Assembly: GCF_013314535.1 (NCBI RefSeq) | Contig: NZ_JABUAE010000003.1 | Location: 186,001 to 250,000, forward strand | Source of the DNA: Bacillus sp. Xin1 | GTDB lineage: Bacteria; Bacillota; Bacilli; Bacillales; Bacillaceae_G | Direction: 5' to 3' | Length of the DNA: 64,000 nucleotides | Shown here: positions 55,158 to 64,000 of the stretch, piece by piece | How the letters are laid out: each line of letters starts with the position of its first letter | Numbering within the stretch: position 1 is the first letter of the stretch | Translations under genes and position numbers: made by a program | Notes under the pieces: generated by a model | The model's input: only the letters and a program-made list of their open reading frames with translations | Database searches by the model: none | Told to the model about the DNA's origin: nothing

Positions 55158-57275
55158 TTATTTTCTCATTTGTAAATAAGCACGAATCATAAAGTAACTC
55201 ACTTCATCAGGAAGTTGTTCTTTAATAGATTTCAATCCACCTTCTGCATGTTGTACTGCCGATTCAATAAGAGATTCATATTCTGCTGGAACAAAACTTG
55301 GCCAGTCTACTTCCATACCTTCCTCATAACAGCGAATTAAATGGTTTTCCACAGTTTGACGTGATAAACCTCGTTCTTTTGCAATCGTACTTAACTCCGT
55401 TCCTTGTTTATACATTTCATACGTTTCTATGTGAGAATTTGCTGATGCTTTCCCAGATTTTTTTCGTTCCGTAACAACTTCTGTCTTAACCGTTTCAGCG
55501 TAATCAGGGTTTTGTTCAATAAAATGAATGATTGCCTGTAAAAAGTGAGAACCGTACTTCGCAAGTTTATGTTCCCCAATCCCTTTTACTTGTAAAAGTT
55601 CCGCATCGCTTTGTGGCATTTTCGTACACATATCTTTTAAAGTTTGATCAGAAAAAATAACAAACGGTGGTACGCCTTCTCCTTGTGCGATTTCTTTCCG
55701 CACTTCACGAAGTATTTCAAACAGTGGATGATCTTGTACAATTTGTCTTGTTTCCACTCTTTCTTTACGTAACACATTTTCATTTCCAAGTAATACTTCT
55801 TTCCCTTTTGCGGTTACTTTTAAGGTTGGATACGTCCCGTGTTCCACCGCAATTAACTCTTCTGAAATTAAAAACTCTATAAACTCACTTACCTCTTTTA
55901 CACTACGATTGGATAAAAGGCCGTAAGTTGGTAACGTATGAAAATTAAATTCAATCACTTTTTTATTTTTTGATCCGGTCAACACTTGCGCAATCATTTG
56001 TTTTCCAAATCGTTGGTTTGTTCGAATCATACAAGATAATACCATTTGTGATTCTCGCGTAACGTCAACGCTCTCACGTTCATCAATACAATTCCCGCAG
56101 CGACCACAATCTTCTTTCGGTTCTTCTCCAAAATACTCTAGAATAAATGATTGTAAACATTGTTCTGTATGACAGTAATCTGTCATATGTTGTAGTTTTT
56201 CCAGTTCATTTGAGAAACGTGATTCCCCGGTAGACTGATCAATTAAAAAACGCTGCACTTGTACATCCTGAGAAGAATATAACAAAATACACTCACTATC
56301 TAACCCATCACGGCCAGCACGTCCTGCCTCTTGATAATAACTTTCCATATTTTTTGGAAGTTGATAATGAATCACGTACCGTATATTTGACTTATCGATT
56401 CCCATACCAAATGCAGATGTCGCTACCATAACACTTACTTCATCACGTAGAAAACGTTCTTGCTGTTCATTGCGATCATGATCATTCATTCCTGCATGAT
56501 AGCGTGCAACTGAAACTCCTGCTTTATATAAATCTTCATACAATTGATCCACAACTTTTCTTGTCGCTGCATAAATAATTCCAGATTCCTTTTTATTTTG
56601 ACGAATATAATCTGCTAAATAGGCATTTCGGTCCTGCCCTTTAATCACTGAAAATGATAAGTTTTCCCGTTCAAACGTTGTCATAATTGTATTATCTTGA
56701 TTAATTTCAAGCGCACGACAAATATCTTCACGCACTTGAGGTGTTGCAGTCGCTGTTAACGCAAGTACAAGTGGTTTTTCTGGAAGGTAGTCTAATATGC
56801 GATGTATATGTAAATAACTTGGGCGAAAATCATGTCCCCACTGCGAAATACAGTGTGCTTCATCAATTGCGATCATCGGTATTTTCATATCAATTAATTG
56901 ATCCACAAATTCCATTGAATCAAGACGCTCTGGCGCCACATATAAGAGCTTATAATGACCTTGTTTCGCCCATTGAATTCGTTGATTGGCTTCTGTAATT
57001 GAAATAGAACTATTAATATATGTAGCTGAAATCCCATTTTGTACTAACGTATCTACTTGGTCTTTCATAAGTGAAATAAGCGGCGATATAACTAATGTCG
57101 TTCCCTCAAATACTAATGCCGGAATTTGATAACAAATTGATTTACCACCGCCTGTTGGCATAATACAAACGGTATCTTTTCCATCCAATACATTTTTAAT
57201 TGTCTCATCTTGCCCTCTGCGGAATGACGAGTAACCAAAATAGGACGCTAAAAGTTCTTGTGCTTTTGTAAACAA
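55158..57275 (-). CDS. recQ: ATP-dependent DNA helicase RecQ
   Basis: A 705-aa full-length RecQ: Walker A MPTGGGKSICYQIPA, DEAH box AIDEAHCISQWGHDFRPSY, motif VI YYQEAGRAGRDG, RQC with zinc ligands (CGRCGNCIDE), HRDC (SDAELLQVKGIGEHKLAKYG) and an extra C-terminal helix-turn-helix (LSTIAKERGLSRQTVENHL). It unwinds DNA 3' to 5' in recombination and fork repair. Confidence 0.95.
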   Translation of the reverse strand: MFTKAQELLASYFGYSSFRRGQDETIKNVLDGKDTVCIMPTGGGKSICYQIPALVFEGTTLVISPLISLMKDQVDTLVQNGISATYINSSISITEANQRIQWAKQGHYKLLYVAPERLDSMEFVDQLIDMKIPMIAIDEAHCISQWGHDFRPSYLHIHRILDYLPEKPLVLALTATATPQVREDICRALEINQDNTIMTTFERENLSFSVIKGQDRNAYLADYIRQNKKESGIIYAATRKVVDQLYEDLYKAGVSVARYHAGMNDHDRNEQQERFLRDEVSVMVATSAFGMGIDKSNIRYVIHYQLPKNMESYYQEAGRAGRDGLDSECILLYSSQDVQVQRFLIDQSTGESRFSNELEKLQHMTDYCHTEQCLQSFILEYFGEEPKEDCGRCGNCIDERESVDVTRESQMVLSCMIRTNQRFGKQMIAQVLTGSKNKKVIEFNFHTLPTYGLLSNRSVKEVSEFIEFLISEELIAVEHGTYPTLKVTAKGKEVLLGNENVLRKERVETRQIVQDHPLFEILREVRKEIAQGEGVPPFVIFSDQTLKDMCTKMPQSDAELLQVKGIGEHKLAKYGSHFLQAIIHFIEQNPDYAETVKTEVVTERKKSGKASANSHIETYEMYKQGTELSTIAKERGLSRQTVENHLIRCYEEGMEVDWPSFVPAEYESLIESAVQHAEGGLKSIKEQLPDEVSYFMIRAYLQMRK

Positions 57276-57324
57276 AAAAAATTCACCTGCTTTTCTTAGT
57301 CTTTCATCTACTAGTATTATATCA

Positions 57325-58239
57325 TTACTTAGAAGTCATTGTACTCTCTACTTCTCTCCATACCTTCGCATGCTTACGTATAACCGTTACAAACTCATGC
57401 AGGGCTGGAGAAAACCATTTGTTTTTATGATACGCAAGTTGTGTTGCAAACTTTGTTTCATTTGAAATAACAGCGTTTAATCTCTTATCTTTCCACTCTT
57501 GCTGGACCGTAATAATTGGTAATAAAGAAATCCCTAATCCACACATTACACATTGTTTTATTGCCTCAATGCTCCAAAATTCAAATGTACTTTCATGTTG
57601 GATGCCTTGTTTTTGTAAATAATGTTCAAAAAATGCTCGGTAACTACAATCACGTTCTGTATACAAAAAAGTTTCCTCTTGAGAAAATTGGACATTTTGC
57701 GAATCTGTTTGTCTCACAGTGTAATCTTTCGGAAAAACAAACACCATTTGCTCCATAACAAGTTGCTCGATATATAAATCCTCTTCATGGCGCTCGGTGT
57801 CTAAGAGGAAAGCAATATCTATATTTCCACTCTTTAAATCATTTCGCAATTCCCTACACGTTGAAGCTTTTAATGTGATTTTTACTTTTGGATACTTCTT
57901 TTTATATTCATGAAGAATAGAAGGCAATCGATAAATTGTTAATGATTCTGGAGCACCAATTACAATTTTTCCAGTAATCTCATTATCTGCGCTTGGAATT
58001 TGTTTTGCTTTCTCAGACAAAGCAATCATTTCATTTGCATAAGGCAGTAAATGCTTTCCTACATCTGTTAACACCATTTTCTTCCCTAAACGATTGAATA
58101 AAGGCTGTCCCATTTCTTGTTCAATCGATTGAATATGCCCTGTTACAGTAGATTGTGCATATCCTAAATAGTCAGCTGCCCGTGTATATCCTCCTAACTC
58201 AACAATTGTTTTAAAAGTTTTCAAATGCCGAATCTCCAC
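57325..58239 (-). CDS. LysR family transcriptional regulator
   Basis: A 304-aa LTTR: winged helix MEIRHLKTFKTIVELGGYTR, AADYLGYAQSTVTGHIQSIE, and a periplasmic-binding-like effector domain. Divergent from the amino-acid permease at 58373, so it probably controls that gene and itself; the effector is unknown. ATG 58239. Confidence 0.9.
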   Translation of the reverse strand: MEIRHLKTFKTIVELGGYTRAADYLGYAQSTVTGHIQSIEQEMGQPLFNRLGKKMVLTDVGKHLLPYANEMIALSEKAKQIPSADNEITGKIVIGAPESLTIYRLPSILHEYKKKYPKVKITLKASTCRELRNDLKSGNIDIAFLLDTERHEEDLYIEQLVMEQMVFVFPKDYTVRQTDSQNVQFSQEETFLYTERDCSYRAFFEHYLQKQGIQHESTFEFWSIEAIKQCVMCGLGISLLPIITVQQEWKDKRLNAVISNETKFATQLAYHKNKWFSPALHEFVTVIRKHAKVWREVESTMTSK

Positions 58240-58372
58240 TTCAATCTCCCCACTTTAACATCATGATTTCCGATTATTAACTTCATATATATCTATTTTA
58301 CTGATAGATATACTCCCATTACAATAAAACCAACACAATATTTTAACTTTTCAAAAGGAGATGTGTGTAAAT

Positions 58373-59635
58373 ATGAGAAAGAAGAAATTAGGGCCAGTAC
58401 TTCTCAGTGGTTTAATTATTGGTCCCATTTTAGGATCAGGAATTATTTTACTCCCCCCACTTATTTACAAAACAACAGGAGATTATGCCATTATTGCTTG
58501 GTTACTTATTATGGGAGTTGGATTTCTTTTTGCTTCCTTGTTTGGTAAGTTAAGCATTCACTTCCCTAGTGAATCTGGAGTTGCACATGCAGTTGATCAA
58601 GCTTTTGGACCTTCCATGAAACAATTAACTTCTATTTTCTTTATCATAGCGGCTTGTCTAGGACCTACGGCTGTTCTTATGACAGCCAGTCAATATATAG
58701 CAGCTTTGTTTTCAAACTTTAAACTTCCGTTAGAGGGAATTGGTTTTCTTTTAATGAGCCTTTGTGTATTAATTTTATTATTAGATATATCATCTATTGG
58801 AAAAATATCATTTGTATTTTCAACAGCTGCAACCGTTCTTTTACTAAGCGGTGGAATGAGTTCTATTCCTCATTTCCGATCAGAACAACTATTTCAAACA
58901 CCTTTTTCTTTTGGAGATTTTGGATATAGTATTTTATTGCTCTTTTGGGCTTTAGTAGGTTGGGAGATTATCGGGAATTACAGTATGGATGTCAAAAATC
59001 GAAAGAAAACAATTCCACAAGCAATTGCGATAAGTACAATTACTGTAACGATTGTTTGTCTTGTCGTAGCAGGCGCCACACAATGGATTGAAATTCCTAG
59101 TTCAAATCAAGAAGACTTACGAATAACATCCATATTAGCTACTTTATTTGGGGATTTTGCCGCTTCTCTTATTGCCTTTATTACTACTGTACTTTGCATG
59201 AGTACATATTTATTAGTTGTTGGCGGTGTCTCACGTCTTATCGCTTCTGAGGCGAAATATATAAAGAAATTATCTAAACTTTCATATCGTACGAAATCGA
59301 ATGTACCCAGCTTTTCTTTACTTTTATTAATCAGCATTCATACCGTTGTCTTTATCTGCCTGTATAACAATGTCATTACAGTGGAAAAAATCGTAGCTAT
59401 TGCAAATGCTTTCTTTATCTGTAATGCCATTTGTGGAATCTTTGCAGCATATAAATTATTAACAGGTCTATTTAACAAAGTTCTTTCCTTAAGTTTAATT
59501 GTCTGTTTCCTTATCATTCTCTCTTTCTCTTCCATCTGGATTTTAATAAGTATCGGAATACTAGTTGCTTTCTATTGGGTACAGTACTTCAAAAACAGAT
59601 CAAATACTTATGAAAAGGAAATTTCAATAAGATAA
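58373..59635 (+). CDS. APC family amino acid permease
   Basis: About 420 aa with ~12 membrane helices. First helix motif LLSGLIIGPILGSGIILLPP is typical of the APC substrate/Na+ site (GS-G), followed by GWEIIGNYSMDVKNRKKTIP. Similar to YjeH/YbfO-like transporters. I chose ATG 58373 because AAGGAGATG ends ~12 nt upstream and ATG 58361 overlaps it. Paired with the divergent LysR gene. Substrate not predictable. Confidence 0.88.
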   Translation: MRKKKLGPVLLSGLIIGPILGSGIILLPPLIYKTTGDYAIIAWLLIMGVGFLFASLFGKLSIHFPSESGVAHAVDQAFGPSMKQLTSIFFIIAACLGPTAVLMTASQYIAALFSNFKLPLEGIGFLLMSLCVLILLLDISSIGKISFVFSTAATVLLLSGGMSSIPHFRSEQLFQTPFSFGDFGYSILLLFWALVGWEIIGNYSMDVKNRKKTIPQAIAISTITVTIVCLVVAGATQWIEIPSSNQEDLRITSILATLFGDFAASLIAFITTVLCMSTYLLVVGGVSRLIASEAKYIKKLSKLSYRTKSNVPSFSLLLLISIHTVVFICLYNNVITVEKIVAIANAFFICNAICGIFAAYKLLTGLFNKVLSLSLIVCFLIILSFSSIWILISIGILVAFYWVQYFKNRSNTYEKEISIR

Positions 59636-59721
59636 TGAAAGAAATCATTAAAACGATTCATCACACAAATTACACATTCATTTCCATAATATATCCGCAT
59701 CAAATGAATGGAGGTTTATTT

Positions 59722-59880
59722 ATGAAACGTAACAATAATCTAATTCGTTTTCGTTCTTCAAATAAACAACCCGAAGTTCCTAATTGCGATGATTGGAAAT
59801 ATGAATCTCTTTATAAGTATCGACCTTTATTTTCATACAAAAAGCTTTTTAGCATCTTTTTCAAAGTAAAAAAGCGTTAA
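59722..59880 (+). CDS. Small basic protein, 52 aa
   Basis: ATG 59722 follows GGAGG with 7 nt spacing. The product reads MKRNNNLIRFRSSNKQPEV, then a Cys-Asp-Trp (CDDWKYESLYKYRPL) stretch and a basic end (FFKVKKR). It lies 86 bp after the permease stop. No family recognised. The larger frame from 59635 starts inside the permease stop codon and has no site of its own. Confidence 0.55.
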   Translation: MKRNNNLIRFRSSNKQPEVPNCDDWKYESLYKYRPLFSYKKLFSIFFKVKKR

Positions 59881-59978
59881 TATCTTCCATACAAAGTTTC
59901 TCAATATATAACTTATGGACTTCATTCATCACAATTGATAACATCTAATTAATCTGTTGGATTAGATCCCCTTCTTAC

Positions 59979-60001
59979 GACCTGCTTTTTACTTGCAGGT
60001 C
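59979..60001 (+). terminator. Terminator 1 in the gene-poor stretch
   Basis: GACCTGC and GCAGGTC pair, followed by TTTTTTT. It ends ~120 nt after the 52-aa ORF and is a canonical intrinsic terminator. Confidence 0.8.
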
Positions 60002-60343
60002 TTTTTTTATTCTATTATCCAATACATAAGTAGTACAAAACACCATAATAAAGAAATTTGATACAAAGCAAACAAATTCACATCACAGTTTTATTTTTTT
60101 CTCAATACACAAAATCAATTTCAATTGTTATGATTAAAGTACTCCAGATGGGTTATTCTCATCAACATTATCTAGTTAAAGGGACCTGCCGCGGGAAGTA
60201 GGTCTCTTTGACTTTGTTTGAAAGGGTTCTTATATACTTCGAACTAGGCCCCCATTCATTTGGACACATTTACCAGGTTTCTTTCCAAGAAATTCATGTT
60301 AAGATTATTTTGTCGATTCCGATATTCTCGACTATACCCTTAC
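60002..60343. other. Gene-free stretch with a terminator-like hairpin, possible small RNA
   Basis: No ORF with a ribosome binding site. AAAGGGACCTGC and GTAGGTCTCTTT pair (60178-60209, with two G-U). Together with the terminators at 59979 and 60344, this makes three hairpins in ~400 bp. Each could end a short transcript; no known RNA family was recognised. Confidence 0.45.
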
Positions 60344-60373
60344 GAAGCCCTGTAACTTCCCTTACAGGGCTTC
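60344..60373 (+). terminator. Strong terminator 2 in the gene-poor stretch
   Basis: GAAGCCCTGTAA pairs perfectly with TTACAGGGCTTC, followed by ATTTCTTTT. No annotated gene ends within 450 bp upstream, so it should terminate an unannotated RNA. Confidence 0.8.
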
Positions 60374-60550
60374 ATTTCTTTTATATTCACTTTAAACATC
60401 TACTTCAACTAAATTTTCTAAAATGTACTTAAGAATATTCCCCTAAAAATCCTACATAAATCCAACTCTATAACGTTTTGTCCCACTAGTAATCCTTTAG
60501 TCATATTTACAGTAATCTTTTACCAGTCACCTTCTCTCTTTACATTTAAC

Positions 60551-60973
60551 ATGTATCAAGATATTTTATTAATATCTTTGTTTACATTTGTAGGAGGAAA
60601 CGTATTGATTAATGCACTAGGTCTCGCTTTTATTCTTTCTAATAAGCCTGAAAAGAAGAAAAAAGTTTATCTTAATGATAGATTTGCACTAATAGACATT
60701 ATTGAATCTAAAGATGTATATGATTATGAGGGGAATACATTAGTAGAACTAACATGTAAATACAGTATTTATTTGGATGAAAAATACTACTGCAAATCCC
60801 TTGATGACTACACCGGACAAGTATTTCCTTTCCTAAGTGAAAAAATTGGAAAAGGTCTTGTTAGAAATTTAAATTATCATTTTTCATATGTTGATGTATA
60901 TGATAAAAAACCGCCCGTTAAAGAGATTAGAAGTCGTATGGAGGAAGTTATTCATTATAAAGCGAAACTGTAA
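60551..60973 (+). CDS. Hypothetical protein, membrane-anchored N-terminus
   Basis: A 140-aa protein with a hydrophobic start (DILLISLFTFVGGNVLINAL), a Lys-rich stop-transfer (KPEKKKK) and a soluble alpha/beta domain with many Tyr/Asp (YDYEGNTLVELTCKYSIYLD, VDVYDKKPPVKEIRSRMEE). No ribosome binding site before ATG 60551; a TTG at 60606 has GGAGG 7 nt upstream, but that GG pair also encodes Gly-Gly. Start is open. Not recognised. Confidence 0.6.
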   Translation: MYQDILLISLFTFVGGNVLINALGLAFILSNKPEKKKKVYLNDRFALIDIIESKDVYDYEGNTLVELTCKYSIYLDEKYYCKSLDDYTGQVFPFLSEKIGKGLVRNLNYHFSYVDVYDKKPPVKEIRSRMEEVIHYKAKL

Positions 60974-61001
60974 TTAGCGAGGGACTTCAATAGTCCCCCT
61001 G

Positions 61002-61403
61002 TTATTCATAAATATATGAATCATCCTCATCTCGATACGATAATTCTGCTAAAAATTCTTCTAGCGAATCACTGTGTAAAAGCGGCTCCCATGCGCCAGT
61101 GCCATGCTCGGCTGTATACACTGGGAATTTTTCATCTTTCACATCCACAAAAAAGGGATCGGCCATTAATTCTTCGTATCCAATAACAAACCAACTATCT
61201 TTCCAATCCCCTTCTTCATTTCCTATAAGAGATTCATTGTCTATTCCTCCTACACGGTAGCCGAGTTGCCCTTCTTCAAACTGCTCTCTTAAAAATATAT
61301 AAACGGGTTGCATTTCGTCTGTGATATCTAAAATTCCCACTTTGTTTGTTTCTAATCGCTCAAGCATACATAATAATGTATCAATTTCATTTTTATAGGG
61401 CAT
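61002..61403 (-). CDS. SMI1/KNR4-like protein
   Basis: A 133-aa acidic protein: LREQFEEGQLGYRVGGIDN, WFVIGYEELMADPFFVD, EHGTGAWEPLLHSDSLEEFL match the SMI1/KNR4 fold. Many such proteins are immunity factors for contact-dependent or polymorphic toxins; no toxin is visible next to it. The gene follows the DUF6884 gene by 24 bp, which may be chance or an operon. Confidence 0.78.
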   Translation of the reverse strand: MPYKNEIDTLLCMLERLETNKVGILDITDEMQPVYIFLREQFEEGQLGYRVGGIDNESLIGNEEGDWKDSWFVIGYEELMADPFFVDVKDEKFPVYTAEHGTGAWEPLLHSDSLEEFLAELSYRDEDDSYIYE

Positions 61404-61426
61404 ATAGTAATCTCCTTATCTATTTT

Positions 61427-61891
61427 TTATAAGTCTATATTTTTAATTTCTGTATCCGTTTCAACTGCTACCTTCAACCTCTGCAACATATATCCAATTC
61501 CCGTGCAACCTTCTAATGGATAAGAAATCATCTCTTCTGGATATAACTTCGTCACGACTTTCTTATGCTTCTTTCCTGCCAGCAAAACAATTTCATCAAA
61601 TTTTAGTAGTCCTTTATCCACCATCTGCTTTTTTAGTTCGTCTATATGAATAATTTCATCGCTTTTTGAATCAAAAGCAAGATCATAGTTTTCTTGTACA
61701 ATATCAGTCGGTCGTAAAAAACCATGTTTTGCAGATAAAATAACCCAATGTGTAAAAAATTGAGACGCATACGCCTGACATGCTTTACCGAATGGACTAA
61801 TGTATACATCTTTCGCCTCAGTCGGTCCTTTCTCGGAGTACTTATCCCAAATTTTCTTTTTTCCACATGGAATAATACATAGTCTTTTCAT
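61427..61891 (-). CDS. DUF6884-like protein
   Basis: About 154 aa. The core reads KRLCIIPCGKKKIWDKYSEK, PTEAKDVYISPFGKACQAYA, HWVILSAKHGFLRPTDIVQE, a pattern of the DUF6884/YaaA-related group with conserved CGKKK and SAKHG. ATG 61891 is the family start; the same frame is open upstream to 62038 with an AAGGAAAA site before another ATG at 62011, which could add 40 residues. Function unknown; possible nucleic-acid modification link is speculative. Confidence 0.72.
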   Translation of the reverse strand: MKRLCIIPCGKKKIWDKYSEKGPTEAKDVYISPFGKACQAYASQFFTHWVILSAKHGFLRPTDIVQENYDLAFDSKSDEIIHIDELKKQMVDKGLLKFDEIVLLAGKKHKKVVTKLYPEEMISYPLEGCTGIGYMLQRLKVAVETDTEIKNIDL

Positions 61892-62109
61892 CGTAACGTT
61901 CTTACCTCTTCTCCCTTTCGGTCTCCTATAATCTATTTCATATTTTTTATTATTAATTTCAGTATGTGATACAATAAAATCATAGCAGTTTTCATTCATA
62001 GATAAAAACATTAGGTTTTCCTTTTCTCCCCACACCATTTCTATTATCCCTAAATGAAAATATGAAAATAACAGATCTAAATATCTGAAATTGTATGCTT
62101 CCTAAATAC

Positions 62110-62148
62110 AAAAAGAACAAGCAGACTATATAGTCTGCTTGTTCTTTT
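62110..62148. terminator. Terminator of ppaC
   Basis: AAAAGAACAAGCAGACTA pairs with TAGTCTGCTTGTTCTTTT, an 18-bp stem just after the pyrophosphatase gene. Confidence 0.9.
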
Positions 62149-62164
62149 ACATCCAAAGTTACTC

Positions 62165-63097
62165 TTATAGAGCTTGGAACGTTTCTGTTAATACAGGAAC
62201 GATTTGTTTTTTACGAGATACAACACCTTTTAATGTTGCAGTGTTGTTTTCTAGTGATACATTGTAAGCTTTCTCAACAGCTTGTACTGATTTACCGATC
62301 GCAAGACCAACAGAATCGTTAGTTAAGATATCAGTTACAACGAATAAGAATAGGTCTAAACCTTTTTCTTCTACTACTGCAGAGATTACTTTTTCTAATT
62401 CCGCTTGGTGTACAAGAACGTCGTTTGTATCAACAGCGTTTACTTGTGCGATTTCAACTTTCGCATCGCCCATTTGGAATTCTTTTGCGTCAAGGGAGAT
62501 TAATTGCTCCATTGTTTTACCACTTAAATCTGCACCAGCTTTTAACATTTCTAAGCCATAGCTTTCTGCATCAACGCCAGCGATTTCTGCTAATTCACGA
62601 GCTGCAGCTACGTCTTGTTCTGTGCAAGTTGGAGATTTAAATAATAAAGAATCTGAGATAATTGCAGATAACATTAAACCTGCAACTTCTTTACGAATTG
62701 CAACGCCGTTTTCTTTGTACATTTTGTTTAAGATTGTAGCTGTACAACCAACTGGCTCACAACGGTAGTATAAAGGATCGCTTGTCTCAAAGTTAGCAAT
62801 ACGGTGATGGTCGATAACTTCTAACACACGAACAGATTCGATATCGTTAGCACTTTGTTGACGTTCGTTATGATCAACTAAAATAACGTTTTCCACTTCG
62901 TTTGCTACTGTCTCAACAAAACGCGGTCCTTCTACTTTAAAATGATCTAACGCAAATTGAGTTTCACCGCTGATTTCACCTAAACGTACAGGCTCAGCAT
63001 TCATTCCTAATTCTTTTTTCAGCTCTGCATAAGCAATTGCAGAACAAATTGCATCTGTGTCTGGGTTTTTATGCCCGAAAACTAGTACTTTTTCCAT
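62165..63097 (-). CDS. ppaC: Manganese-dependent inorganic pyrophosphatase
   Basis: A 310-aa family II pyrophosphatase of the DHH type: [27 protein letters not shown] and the DHH motif [13 protein letters not shown] bind Mn, and the C-terminal domain has [14 protein letters not shown] with the RKK substrate site. It hydrolyses pyrophosphate made in biosynthesis. GTG 63106 lies inside the GAGGTGG site; ATG 63097 is the likely start. Confidence 0.95.
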   Translation of the reverse strand: MEKVLVFGHKNPDTDAICSAIAYAELKKELGMNAEPVRLGEISGETQFALDHFKVEGPRFVETVANEVENVILVDHNERQQSANDIESVRVLEVIDHHRIANFETSDPLYYRCEPVGCTATILNKMYKENGVAIRKEVAGLMLSAIISDSLLFKSPTCTEQDVAAARELAEIAGVDAESYGLEMLKAGADLSGKTMEQLISLDAKEFQMGDAKVEIAQVNAVDTNDVLVHQAELEKVISAVVEEKGLDLFLFVVTDILTNDSVGLAIGKSVQAVEKAYNVSLENNTATLKGVVSRKKQIVPVLTETFQAL

Positions 63098-63279
63098 GAT
63101 TTCCACCTCTTCATGAAAAGGATATCTTAAAGAAGCAAATATGACAATATTTTAAACACATTTTTTATAAATAAAATTAAGTTTCGATTCTATTTACACA
63201 AAAAACATCTCACTTCTCCTATATAAGAGGAAAAAAGTTTGAAATATGGAATAAAATCATGAAAAGGAGGTTTTCCATT

Positions 63280-64000
63280 ATGCCTATTATAAAACTTGAA
63301 AATGGTGTGGATCTACATTACGAAGATCAAGGAAAAGGTACGCCCATTCTTTTTATTCACGGAGTTTGGATGAGTAGCCGGTTTTTTCATAAACAAATCC
63401 CTTATTTTAGTGAAAAGTATCGTGCAATTTCAATTGATTTACGAAGTCACGGGCGCTCTCCTCATATTGAAACTGGGCATACGATTGCAAACTATGCCCA
63501 AGATGTACATGATTTTATAGAAAGTTTATCTTTAAAAGATGTTATCTTAGTCGGTTGGTCAATGGGGGCATTTGTTATATGGGAATATATAAAGCAATTC
63601 GGAGAGGGAAATATTAAAGCTTCTGTTATTGTAGATGAACTTGCATCGGATTTTAAATGGCCTGATTTTCCCATCGGTGCCTTTGATTTCCCAACACTTA
63701 TACATTTCATGAGAGAAGTGCAAACAAATCAAACTGAATTTCTAAAGGGATTTATTCCTCTCATGTTTAAAAACCCCCTTTCTACAGAAGATGCAACTTG
63801 GATGCTTGAAGAAGTTACAAAAGTTCCAGCATCTATTGCGAGTGCGATTTTATTTGATCAATCTGTTGTGGATTACCGTGAAGACTTAAAGACAATCACC
63901 AAGCCAACTTTACTTTGCTTCGGCAGAGAAGAAAAATTAATTCCAGTGGCTGCGGGAGAACATTTGCATGAACATATTCATAATTCAAAGCTTGTTATTT
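63280..64000 (+). CDS. Alpha/beta hydrolase, 3' end outside the window
   Basis: The first ~240 codons of an alpha/beta hydrolase: oxyanion LFIHGVWMSSRFFHKQIP, nucleophile LVGWSMGAFVIWEY (Ser near residue 95) and acid region LLCFGREEKLIPVAAG. The catalytic His would lie beyond the edge. AAAAGGAGG lies 9 nt before ATG 63280. Substrate unknown; related proteins include chloroperoxidase-like and carboxylesterase-like enzymes. Confidence 0.88.
   Translation, partial: MPIIKLENGVDLHYEDQGKGTPILFIHGVWMSSRFFHKQIPYFSEKYRAISIDLRSHGRSPHIETGHTIANYAQDVHDFIESLSLKDVILVGWSMGAFVIWEYIKQFGEGNIKASVIVDELASDFKWPDFPIGAFDFPTLIHFMREVQTNQTEFLKGFIPLMFKNPLSTEDATWMLEEVTKVPASIASAILFDQSVVDYREDLKTITKPTLLCFGREEKLIPVAAGEHLHEHIHNSKLVI

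Noticed and set aside
60208-60432. 74-codon plus-strand ORF
   Set aside because: It runs through a perfect terminator hairpin and has no ribosome binding site.

Overview
The window is a chromosomal stretch from a Bacillus cereus-group bacterium. The DNA is AT-rich with strong AGGAGG-type ribosome binding sites. It carries the sleB-ypeB-YhcN spore germination set, a kynurenine-type tryptophan catabolic operon, a class I lysyl-tRNA synthetase remnant with a T-box leader, a rifampin phosphotransferase, a sigma-54 acetoin operon and copies of a bcr1-like repeat. No rRNA, tRNA, CRISPR array or intact prophage was seen.

Layout: 1-3040, a Bce-type peptide-antibiotic sensing and detoxification module (response regulator, intramembrane-sensing kinase, operator, ABC ATPase, permease running off the left edge). 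3106-4541, a scar: gutted lysK with its T-box leader abutting the 3' end of an SMP-30 gene, then an intact methyltransferase. 4617-6145, a ParM-like actin with a small partner. 6312-8514, a membrane protein under a palindromic promoter, a broken aromatic-acid exporter and a GNAT. 8669-11403, sleB-ypeB-lipoprotein. 11548-14317, small accessory genes, two of them damaged. 14711-17332, rifampin phosphotransferase. 18010-21581, kynU-kynB-kynA with a divergent TetR regulator. 21625-24198, Nudix, DUF3977, DUF218 and nucleoside hydrolase genes between two copies of a ~34 bp repeat. 24846-33742, the acetoin region: a disrupted acoR, acoA-B-C-L and their sigma-54 promoter. 34097-38774, DinB, an MFS gene split by a bcr1-like element, SDR, DUF4181 pair, Nudix, PP2C and HIT genes. 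39019-42264, glycine betaine/proline uptake (opuAA-opuAB, divergent binding protein) with another bcr1-like copy between. 42317-44765, a ClpP paralogue with an ECF sigma factor, ferredoxin and rpiA. 45000-50031, small accessory genes. 50112-59880, HelD, a TerD-domain protein with an attenuator-like leader, GGCT, RecQ, LysR and an amino-acid permease. 60551-64000, small proteins, Mn-dependent pyrophosphatase and a partial alpha/beta hydrolase.

The notable theme is gene decay. lysK, SMP-30, the ArAE exporter, the Pr6Pr protein, acoR, the MFS gene and DUF952 each carry a frameshift, in-frame stop, deletion or repeat insertion, and the unknown gene at 12646 probably does too. In several cases the regulatory DNA (T-box, sigma-54 promoter and palindrome) looks intact while its gene or regulator is broken. 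The most novel-looking regulatory signals are the attenuator-like leader of the TerD-domain gene, the 18-bp-arm palindrome over the promoter at 6312-6376, and a run of terminator-like hairpins without genes at 59979-60373.
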